A stretch of 64,000 bases of DNA. Origin: Heliocidaris erythrogramma. Lineage: Eukaryota > Echinodermata > Echinoidea > Camarodonta > Echinometridae. The stretch is taken from the NCBI GenBank assembly GCA_025617745.1, contig CM046868.1:23489608-23553607 (forward strand). Direction: 5' to 3'. The position numbers and the translations under genes are program-made. A model generated the notes under the pieces. That model ran no database searches. It was not told where the DNA came from and worked only from the letters and a program-made list of their open reading frames with translations. Below are positions 38,925 through 47,800 of the stretch, one piece after another (position 1 is the first letter of the stretch; each line of letters starts with the position of its first letter).

Positions 38925-39178
38925 TCAGAGCATCTCAAAATGTTTTTTTAATGCAAAGAAGGAATGCACGCTCCGGTACTTTTCCTTGTCCTCAGCAGAA
39001 AGTCGGCAGAAGAAAGGCGTAGTGCGTGGATACACCAGACCGAAGTCAACGATAACTGCCTGCCATCGACCCGTCGGAGTCTTCTGTAGGAGGCAGTTAT
39101 CCTCCTTCAAGTCATTCATGAGATATCCCATCTCATGAATGCAGCCTAGTGATCGATGTCGAGAGCTATTATTGTAGC
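38925..39178 (-). CDS. Protein kinase-like exon with catalytic and DFG motifs; likely truncated
   Basis: It begins at a consensus acceptor (TTTCAG before 39178), in phase with the exon at 39497-39620. It encodes CIHEMGYLMNDLKEDNCLL, equivalent to the kinase catalytic loop (usual H-x-D-x-K-x-x-x-N; here MNDLKEDN keeps D, K and N), then VIVDFGLV, the DFG metal-binding motif. RLSAEDKEKYRSVH follows. The APE motif and C-lobe expected next are absent; the frame ends in unrelated sequence at 38925, at the inner edge of the inverted arm. The true donor, if any, is uncertain. Confidence 0.6.
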
Positions 39179-39496
39179 CTGAAATGAAGAGAAAACAGAG
39201 TAAAATGTGTTGTTCTTGATTAGTGTATCTATTTGTATTTGTATTTCATCAAGTGTTTCTTTTTAAAACAACAACCAATAAGTAGAGCCCTAACAGAAAT
39301 TAATATTGTTTTGGGCAATAACCAGGCATTGGATGTTGTTCTCGTTGTTTATGTACAAATATTGTCAAGTAATTAAGTAATGTTCCTGGAAATTGGATGA
39401 ATCGATAATTACTGATTGTTAGATATTGGAGAAAGAAATGCAGACATTTCAGTTCTGGATTTTTATCTGTAATTTGAATAAAATCAAGTATCTCAC

Positions 39497-39620
39497 CATC
39501 TTTTCTAGATAGAACTAGCTCCCACATGCTTCTGTACAGAGTCCACGACGCTGCCGTGGAAGAGTCTCCGATGAAGTCCACCGCGAGACCGACAAAGCCT
39601 GCCTCAAGGATGTTGTTCAT
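39497..39620 (-). CDS. Protein kinase-like middle exon
   Basis: The acceptor AACAG precedes 39620 and the donor GTGAGA starts at 39496. Its 124 nt encode MNNILEAGFVGLAVDFIGDS, then WTLYRSMWELVLSRKDG, in phase 0 at the start and phase 1 at the end, matching both neighbours. It falls where the kinase N-lobe runs from helix C to the hinge. Confidence 0.6.
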
Positions 39621-39759
39621 CTGTTAAACATAAGTTATGAGTTATGAGATGGTTTGTTTTCCTGGCAAGTCAGTGTCTCAGTCTTTCATGCAATTACACT
39701 ATATAAAGTTCAGTAATTATCATGGTTTTCTTTTTTGCAGTAATAACAAATGAACCAAC

Positions 39760-39930
39760 CTTCAAATGCATCTCGTGAATGTCATCAGGGAGCTTGAAGA
39801 TTTTCACAGCAATGGGTTTATCGGTGACACGATGTCTGAAGAGGTGGGCCGCTGCGCTCACCCCGCTGCCAAGGATGACGTCGCCACCTCCAGTCCATGT
39901 AGGAGGAGGCTGGGGCGGCGGCACTGCTCG
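39760..39930 (-). CDS. Protein kinase-like exon with glycine loop and ATP-binding Lys
   Basis: The frame gives VILGSGVSAAAHLFRH (a glycine-rich loop variant) and KPIAVKIFKL (the VAxK lysine), ending LK at a GTTGGT donor (39759). An in-frame stop lies just upstream, near 39934, so the exon must start after it; a CAG at about 39910 would keep phase 0. Together with the next two exons this makes a partial kinase domain. It may belong to the gene whose first exon is at 43114-43194, but about 3.2 kb of repeats lies between. Confidence 0.5.
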
Positions 39931-40207
39931 AGCTCACGATGGCTTCAGCCCCTCCCACTGATGGAGATCTAGGGAAAGAGAAGGGGAATTAGAAAATAAT
40001 GTAAAGTTACCAAGAAAACAAAGAATATTACTATATATTTGTTCTTCAATATTTTGACACGTTTTCAATAAAGCTAATTGGAAGTTCTCATGGGTTATCC
40101 TGACAAGGTAGGGCTATAAAATTATTTCCTTCATAGTCATATTTACCTACACCTTATTCATGTTATTTTTATTATCATTATCATGATTATCATTACTGTT
40201 TTATTAT

Positions 40208-40261
40208 TATGAGTAGTAGTACTATTATCGATAATATCATTATTACAAATAGTAGTCGTAC

Positions 40262-40318
<57 letters not shown>

Positions 40319-40366
40319 AAGTAGTAGTAGAAGTAGTAGTAGTAGTAGTAGTTGTAGTACTAGTAA

Positions 40367-40441
<75 letters not shown>

Positions 40442-40480
40442 TAGTAGTAGGACTAGTAGTAGTAGTGGGGCAGTAGGGGG
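40208..40480. repeat. Trinucleotide (AGT) microsatellite, ~270 bp
   Basis: Nearly uninterrupted AGT repeats with occasional variants. All long open frames here, on both strands, are poly-Ser, poly-Val, poly-Thr or poly-Leu artefacts. Confidence 0.95.
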
Positions 40481-40599
40481 CAGGGGGCACGTTCCCCGGG
40501 CAGCACTTGGAGGGGGCGCAAAAAACGCAAAAGAGAGAAAGAAAAAAAAAACAGGGAAAATGAAGAAAAACCACAATCTTTAAGGATTATGCGCCCCAT

Positions 40600-41110
40600 C
40601 GGTAGGGTTAATGCATAAGAAATACAGTTTTTGAGGGTTTAAAATGCGAAAATTGTCTAAAGTTCGGTCGCTTTGCTCCCTCGCATAATTATTGTCTGTC
40701 AGGATCTCGTAATTTCGCGCCCCCAGTATATAATTTTAAATAGATTTTTTTTAAAGGGTTCAAAATTTCAAAAATAAAGATGTAATTGTCGTTGCTTTGC
40801 TCGTTATCATGGAAGTATCATCTGCCTCTTGCTAAGTATTGTGCCCCCAATATAGTTTGAAATGCATTAAACAGCATTTTCAGAGGGTCAACATTTAAAA
40901 GTAATTCCAACTTTCAGTCGATTTGCTAAATTCCTTGACTATTTCTCAAGGGTTTTCGTTAATTTCGCTCCCAATTTTAGAAGGGAGTAAATAGAAAACC
41001 GTTTATCAATGTACAAAACTCGAACTTCTCTATATATAGTGGTCAGTTGAAAAATTTCCTGGGTAAAATGCGCAAGTAATTGTGCTTTTTAGGGTTAAAA
41101 ATGCAAAAAA
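40600..41110 (-). repeat. Right arm of inverted repeat
   Basis: The inverted counterpart of 38340-38905, beginning with TTTTTGAGGGTTTAAAATGCG and GGTCGCTTTGCTCCCTCGC on the plus strand. It ends near the AGGGTTAAAAATGC word that corresponds to TTTTAACCCTAAA in the left arm. Confidence 0.75.
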
Positions 41111-41237
41111 AATTGCCGCTCAGGCTTGTACAAGTAGGTCACTGGGGGAGCGCAACTTCTTTATTTGCACAGCCAGGATGTCATTTTAGGGGCGGTTGTG
41201 AGCACGCGAAGAGTGCAAAATTGGTGCGTGCTCCCCA

Positions 41238-42160
41238 GGGGGTGGGTGCAGGGAGGGGGAAGTCCCCCCCCCCCCCTCCCGTGCGAAGCGCGAAAGCTCT
41301 GACGTTTTATAGCAAATTTGAGAGAAAGATAACGGCTCGTAGCACCCCCCTTTTTTTTAGGGTAAAAGGTATTTCGAGGTCAGGACTGCTTTACAGTTAT
41401 TTGGACGCAATACTGCATTGTATGTAACAGGGGTGGGTTCAGGAAGGGAGGAATTTCCCCCTTCCCGCTCGGAGCGCGAAAGCTCTGACGTTTTATAGCA
41501 AATAAAAGCACCTTTTTTAGGCGGAAAGTTATTTCGACGTCCGGACTGCTTTTCAGTTATTTGGGCGTAATACTGCACTGCAACGGGGATGGGTGCAGTG
41601 AGGGGGCGGGGGTCCCCCTTCCCGCGCGAAGCGCGTAAGCTCTGACATTTTAGCAAATTTGAGAGAAAGATAACGGCTTGTAGCAAACTAACTTTTAGGC
41701 GGAAAGTTATAGTTCGACGAACCGTCTGCTTTTCAATTATTTGGAGCAATATTGCACGGTATGTAAAAGGGGTGGGTGCAGGAAGGAGGAGTTTCCCTCC
41801 TTCCCGCGCGAAGCGCGAAAGCTTTAACGTTTTAGCACCTTTTTTTAGGCGGAATGTTAGTTCGACGAACCGACTGCTTTTCAATTATTTGGAGCAATAT
41901 TGCACGGTATGTAACAGGGGTGGGTGCAGGAAGGAGGAGTTTCCTCCTTCAAGTGCGAAGCGCGAAAGCTCTGACGTTTTAGCAAATTTAAGAGATAACG
42001 GCTTATAGCAAACAATTTGTTTAGGCGGAAAGTTATAGTTCGACACCATGAGTGCTTTTCAGTTATTAGGACGCAATACTGCACTGTATGTGACAGGGGT
42101 TGGTGCAGGGAGAGGAGAGTTAAGCGCGAAACTTTGACGTTTTTGCAAATTTTGAGAGAA
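41238..42160. repeat. Tandem array of ~150-190-bp units, about six copies
   Basis: Unit starts (GGGGTGGGTGCAGG or close) lie near 41238, 41430, 41585, 41769, 41917 and 42096. Each unit has a GCGAAGCGCGAAAGCT palindromic block, an AACGTTTTAGCA-like block and TTTCAGTTATTTGG. Length variation comes from the presence or absence of an AGAGAAAGATAACGGC block. An open minus-strand frame (41357-41884) repeats with the unit and is probably not a gene. Confidence 0.8.
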
Positions 42161-42297
42161 AGATAACGGCTTGTAGCGCCTTTTTAACCCTTTTTCTCTC
42201 ACTTCTCGCGCTTTTTCGCTCTCGCTTTTTTTTTTTTTTTTTAGTGGCTGAATAGGGGGGCCATGGCCCCCTTGTGCCCCCCTTTCTACGCCAGTGC

Positions 42298-43113
42298 TCA
42301 TAAGCCTATGTAAGTTGCATGCATAAAAATATATTCGATATTTTTATTTTGTTCCATTGATCCGTTGTTCGGGACAAGTTTGAGTCTGAATATCAAAGAC
42401 TAGTATACAGTAACAGTTAACATGGAAACGCTCAGTTAGACTTTGCGACGGTTTTTATTTTGGTACAAGAAATCAATTTTCTTCTATATTTTCTCAGGGT
42501 AAGTGACTTTACATATGCATGTGACATTGATAAACTATATTGTATGAACTATTGTGCCGTTCCACATGAATAAATTGTTACGTGTGCGTTCTGTTGTTCA
42601 TTCTGTTTAGTAAAATTAATATTACAGTCCCGTATGTTTAGTTTTGTGTATTGTGAAATTGAGATAGTAAGTTGAGCTTTATTACTATGCTTTATATTCT
42701 TACGTGGGCCACTCAGCTCAGTCATACACATACGAGGTTATCGTAAGATAAACTCGTACTCCATGTTATTGTTATACTGTTACTGTGTTAGATTACAATG
42801 TCTACCATCTTTGAACCTCCCCCATGTCATTTGTAGGATTTTTCCTAGACCGAAATTTTCTGTCTCCAGTACGTTAGCCTCTTATCTGGGTAGGTCGGCT
42901 ATAGACCGAAAGCTTCAGTCTCTGTTCGTCGGGTGTTCCACTGGACTACGTCTTGCTTCACTACACCTCCTTACATAGACTGAAGTTCGTCTCTCACTCT
43001 GTACCAGGGACTAAGGACGAATTTTCATTTTCCAATAAATACATTATTTTATTAAAATAAACAACTCAGAATGAGAACAACGGTAATATAATATGCTTGA
43101 ATAAATTTCTTAC
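42298..43113. other. Intron/intergenic between composite repeat and promoter
   Basis: On the minus strand this is downstream of the 43113 donor. It contains one arm (42838-42901) of an inverted pair whose partner is at 44161-44223. No further exon was recognised. Confidence 0.5.
42838..42901 (+). repeat. Inverted pair flanking the promoter, left arm
   Basis: About 64 bp matches the reverse complement of 44161-44223 with few differences (shared GACCGAAATTTTCTGTCTCC and GTACGTTAGCCTCTTAT). The pair brackets the bidirectional promoter region. Confidence 0.8.
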
Positions 43114-43194
43114 CCCAAATTCCTCGTCTGGTACACGATTCTGATCATTTGAAGCATGGAAGTTGCACGTCAGTAGCGAGTCGCTGACAGCCAT
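43114..43194 (-). CDS. Short first coding exon of an unidentified gene
   Basis: The ATG at 43194 has a good context (AAGA before, G after). Twenty-seven codons (starting MAVSDSLLTCNFHASNDQN and ending VPDEEFG) run to a consensus donor GTAAGA from 43113, phase 0. It sits immediately next to a promoter-like E-box/ETS motif on the side expected for a minus-strand start. The kinase-like exons at 38.9-39.9 kb are the next exons found downstream and can be joined in phase 0, so this may be their first exon; that link is inference. The peptide itself has no family I recognise. Confidence 0.5.
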
Positions 43195-43307
43195 TCTTGG
43201 TTATAATCACATGACCCGGAAGTAGGCTTAGTCGGAAGCGTATAGAGATTGTGTAGTAAAACGCAGCGAATACTCAGTCAGTCAGTGCGAAGGGAGTTCA
43301 AACCAGA
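43195..43307. promoter_or_regulatory. Candidate bidirectional promoter with non-coding first exon of LRRC27
   Basis: A joined E-box (CACATG, 43208-43213) and ETS site (CCGGAAGT, 43216-43223) form the pattern TCACATGACCCGGAAGT, common in housekeeping-type core promoters. To the left is a minus-strand ATG and exon. To the right, the plus strand ends in CCAGA|GTAAGT at 43307/43308, a strong donor without an upstream coding frame, fitting a 5' UTR exon joined to the acceptor at 44566 before the LRRC27 ATG. No TATA box was noted. Confidence 0.5.
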
Positions 43308-43664
43308 GTAAGTCCGAAATTTTGTTAATTATCTGTATATTTTTCGGGGTTTTTTATGATGTATTGAAATATGAGAACCCTAGCACCATCTATGTGAATT
43401 TTTAGAGAAAGGGGATGGCTTATAGGGATGGAAAATCAGATCCCCCTTTTTGGGGGGATTTCCTCATAGGCCATGTATTGTAAGATCCCCTTATCTACCG
43501 CGAAGGTTGGGTAGCCGTCTGTGTAGGAGGAGAAGGTAAAAATAAGAAAATGTTAAAGACTCCTCCGAAACAGACGGTTTTCAGCTGTCTAGGTTGGCTA
43601 CTACTTGGAGACAGAAGCCGTCTTATCACTTTGCTGTACAAAATTTGTCTATGGCGTTGTGCCG

Positions 43665-43882
43665 TTCTAGTCTCGTACAAGGCAAAAAGATTATGAAGGA
43701 AAAAATACGATAAATTCATTACGAACTCGTGCACATTGATTTCAAAACGGTTATTTCTTTAACATTAAATATGTTTGTTTAGTGTTAAAGAAATAACCGT
43801 TTTGAAATCAATGTGCACGAGTTCGTAATGAATTTATCGTATTTTTTCCTTCATAATCATTTTGCCTTGTACGAGACTAGAA
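43665..43882. repeat. Near-perfect palindrome, ~100-bp arms, short loop
   Basis: The left arm 43665-43764 and right arm 43783-43882 are reverse complements with about one mismatch (AAAAAGATT against AAAATGATT), separated by an 18-base loop. Outside it, 43583-43663 is inverted again at about 44087-44168. It lies in the 5' UTR intron of LRRC27. Confidence 0.85.
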
Positions 43883-44160
43883 GCTCGGGTAACGGTTTGA
43901 ATACGGCTGCAGGATTTTCGAACGGAGAAGACCTTGGACCCTGAATTATATGAAAAAGGAGCATTAAATGGATTTGGTCAAATTGGTATGTTGAACAGAT
44001 TAAGTATATGAATTAGAGCCTAGGCCTTATGATTATTTAAAAAAAAATACAGAGGAAAAATGATTTTTTCCTACTGTTCCAGCAGGCACAACGCCATATA
44101 AAAGGCATAGACAAATTTTGCACAGCAAAGTGATAGGACGGCTTCTGTCTCCAAGTAGTA

Positions 44161-44223
44161 GCCGACCCTACCCAAATAAGAGGCTAACGTACTGGAGACA
44201 GAAAATTTCGGTCTAGATTTTTC
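44161..44223 (-). repeat. Inverted pair flanking the promoter, right arm
   Basis: The reverse complement of 42838-42901; see that entry. It is adjacent to the outer part of the 43.6-44.2 kb inverted structure. Confidence 0.8.
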
Positions 44224-44575
44224 CCTGTCTCCTTGAAGTTGAAGACTCAGTCTCACCTTAATAAAAATTAAAATCATCCCCAGTTTTCCTCCCATAATTT
44301 ATTTATAACGAGTTAAGTATAATATTAAAAGGTAAAAAACTCACCGGTTTTCCGTGTTGGACTTCACCGACTGAGCATACATGAAGGACTGTATTCTTGT
44401 AATGAAAACAGCGCAAGAGTCAGGAGAGTTGCTTATTCCATTAAAAATTATTTTTATGCACATTTGAATTTTCAACATGTAGACTATATATTGAAAAAGC
44501 ACTCGATAGATAATATTGTTGTTGTTAGTATTATTTATCTTTATGAATGATATATATTGAATTCAGGTAGACAAG

Positions 44576-44845
44576 ATGGCAGGGGAGGAAGACGGTGGTG
44601 AGAATGGCTTCATCGTTGATTCTGCCAGACTCGCCCTGGATGATGCCACGACGACGGAGGATGATGAGGAAGTGGTGAATGAGGAGGAAGGCAACCAGGT
44701 GGTCACTAAGTCGTTGAGTTCTCACAGCAAAGAAGTGGAGATGATCCTCACGTCAGCCAAGGCCGTGCAGGCCATTGCTGTGGATCTCAGCAGGAAGGGA
44801 CTGGTCAAGATTCCAGAGGAACTCTACGGCATGGACCATGTTGAG
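44576..44845 (+). CDS. LRRC27: LRRC27 coding exon 1 (residues 1-90)
   Basis: The acceptor ATTCAG (44566) gives a 9-nt leader before the ATG. The exon is an acidic N-terminus (EEDGGENG, DDATTTEDDEE) and the first LRR. The donor that keeps the LRR frame is GAG|GTCATT (phase 0), giving HVE-FLYLEGN across the junction. A stronger-looking GTAAAG eight bases later would force exon 2 into a frame with an early stop. Confidence 0.85.
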
Positions 44846-47800
44846 GTCATTATGTAAAGTACTGTTATTTGCCAGGCAGAAGAACACGTACACGAAGTGT
44901 TATGATTTTTTCTTCATTTTACTAGATATTTGTAATAAATAGATAAGATATTTATATAATTTAGAGAATTCATAGCTGCCATTGTAATCAAGTTACATGA
45001 TGTACAGAGTGAAGCTGTAGTCAAAGAAAGTATTTAAAAAAAAAAGCAAAAGTACAAAAAATTAACATGGGTATTTCTAGAATATTATATCCACTGGCCA
45101 TGTATCCCTTTTTGGCCCTCCGCCTGGCTAAAGACAATACTACTTTTACCTCATGAGATAGTCAGTTCAAATTTTCAAATCATGCAGTTTGTTTTCTTCC
45201 TGTATCTTTCTATTTTGCTTGTTGGTTAAAGGAGAATTAACCTCAAAATATAAATGTGCTCATATTCAAAGATGTAATCTATTCCTTCTTGTTGCCCTAT
45301 GTATAGTTTTGCATTAAAATATACGAGATGGGTATAAATCAAGATTTTCTCAGCAAGATTTATCGTCTGCAAGCGATACCAGGGGGCTGCCATTTTCTTG
45401 ATGTGTACATAAAGATAATTTTAATCCGAATGCAAAATTGTCTTTCTTCCTGATACAAAATTCCATTTGAGATTTAAAATATTTAACAGTTATATACATA
45501 TATTCTAAAAACGAAATTGTGTTTTATATTTCTTTGAAAATTACGATATTACTAAATATCAATCTATTTTCTTGATACTATGACGTACGTGACGGAGCGA
45601 ATTAATTCAAATTTATGGATGATGACTTTCCCGAGCGTCAATAGTGACAAACGATGCATTCACCTGCTTTGAGATAATGGACTTCAAAAGTCAGAATGCG
45701 CGTTGTATAAATTATGTTCTGCTCTGCCAGGCAAGACCAAGAAATCGATTTCTAGTTAGTAAAACCGGAGAAAAAAAAAAGAAATCTATAAATTTCAAAT
45801 TTTGAAATAAATGTATACACCTGTTATGTATTTTCCCTCATATATGGGGCTTTTGGTAATGAAGAGAAGCAATTTAGCTTGTGGATTAAAAGTATCTTCC
45901 TGACCGGAACGGTCTCCAATGGTTCATGTACAACTCCATGTCATCATGAAAATGGCAGACCCCATGAAGTGTTAGCAGATGATACCATGTGCTAGAATGT
46001 CTTGATTTAAACCCTTTTCTGATATTTTATTTCTAAAGTGATACAGGTCAATGATTAAGAATATAATACACCTTTGAACATAAATACATTTATATTCTGG
46101 TGTTAATTCTCCTTTAAGTACATTGCATGTATGCTACTCCTCATCCCCACCTCTTTCTTCCCCCCCCTCTTTTTTTTTTTTGGGGGGGGGTCCTAAATGT
46201 ATTTTTTAAAAGTAGATTCTCTAATGGTACAACCCCCCCAATCTTGTGAACTTTTTTTCTCCCAGATGAGACATTCAGGTGCTCTTGTTGTTAAACAGTA
46301 TTGAATTACTTAATCTTACTTTATTCATGTATAGTTCCTGTACTTGGAAGGAAACCTTTTGCAGAACATACCACCAGAATTGTTTGAGGATGTCATAAAT
46401 GTCAAGTGGCTTGACCTCAGGAACAACAACATACATCACCTTCCAGCTGAAATCGGATACCATCGGTGAGTTAATCTTAAAAATTCAATGAACCAATTCA
46501 TAGGCTATTGCCACATTGGCAGTAAATATTGTCGTTTGTATAAAGGGTTTTGAACCTAACTTTTAAAATTGCATTCATCTCCTGTGTATCTTACAGAATC
46601 ATGGTTTACCAGATACAGCGAGTTGTCCAAAAATGTAATTTCCTCTTCTTTTTTTGAAAATATTTCTTTAATTGCCACATTGACACTTTAAACTAGCTTG
46701 AACTGTATGAATAATGTTTTGCATCTACTCAAAGAACACGTTTTAGGCTCTCAGCACACGATACCATCTTTCTTTAAGTTTACATTGCATGTAACACCAA
46801 TGGAAAGCAAATTTCTGTATTATATATGGACAATAAACCTTAACTCTGGAATCTTGAAAGTCAGTTCAGATACATTTCTTTCCAAAGTCTTACATTATAT
46901 AATGTGTTTTTCAACTTTTATCCAGGTGTTTAAAGACTCTTTTACTGGAAGGGAATCGAATATCAGAGCTTCCTCCGGAAATGGGTGAGTACGTTTACAT
47001 GTTGTGATGACTGGCTGCTTCATAACTTCTTGACTTATTTTTTTCTGCGGCCAGTACTTCAAGGTAGAATGTCAGTTCACTAGCCCAAAATATGTGACTG
47101 CAGCTCACCCCTTTACAGTCCAGCTGTTTGTGGCAATTCCTGAGATTTTGATACTGTAGTCACTTTGTGCATTGTAAATGCTTTTAAGGTACTGAAATTC
47201 TTCAGAAAAGTGAGTTGATTGCAATTATAATAATAATGGCCACTTACATTGTGCTCATATCAGTCACACTGTGACCCTCATGGTGCTTAGGCATTATTAC
47301 TCCGGTTATAGCTTATCAGGTACCCACGTACACCTGGGTAGAGAGTGGCAAATGTAGATTAATGTCTTACCGAAGGACATTAGTGCCAGGGTGGGATTCA
47401 CATTCCGTAATTGGTGTTCTACAGTCCGGTAACTTATCTACTAGACCACAAAACCTCTACATATATATCAAATATCATCTTTTGGCTTTCGATCAGATTG
47501 AAATCAAATTAATACCATCAGAGGCACGTTCAGGACTGTTTTTTCCTCCAAATAATGCTAGTTCATAATTTAGTTTGAATGATTTATCCAACAAACATTT
47601 TTTTTCAAAGAATGATGGATTTGTAATTTTTTCTTCAAAAAGATATATAGGTACTTCTTTATTTTTTTTTTTTTTTTTTTTTTTGGGGGGGGGATATAAT
47701 TGTTATGCAATTGCAAACAATAGCCACTTCAGGTATCAATAAATTATTGTTGACAGCTGGGCAAGCCAGCAATCCCCACAAGGAGAGTCCTGAATAGGCT

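Larger units (their letters stand above)
38239..42297. mobile_element. Composite fold-back structure enclosing kinase exons
   Basis: The outer ends are loosely inverted: CATTGGCGTA at 38239 on the left and, reverse-complemented, CACTGGCGTA at the right edge near 42297. Inside are two diverged inverted arms (38340-38905 and 40600-41110), kinase-like exons on the minus strand (38925-39950), a large trinucleotide microsatellite (40208-40480) and a six-copy tandem array (41238-42160). Whether this moved as one unit or accreted piecemeal cannot be told from one copy. Confidence 0.45.

Noticed and set aside
40158-40583. Long open frames of poly-Thr, Leu, Ser and Val
   Set aside because: They are the six translations of one AGT microsatellite; no unique sequence or splice context supports a gene.
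41357-41884. 175-codon minus-strand frame
   Set aside because: It follows the tandem array at 41.2-42.2 kb and repeats with it; no recognisable domain.
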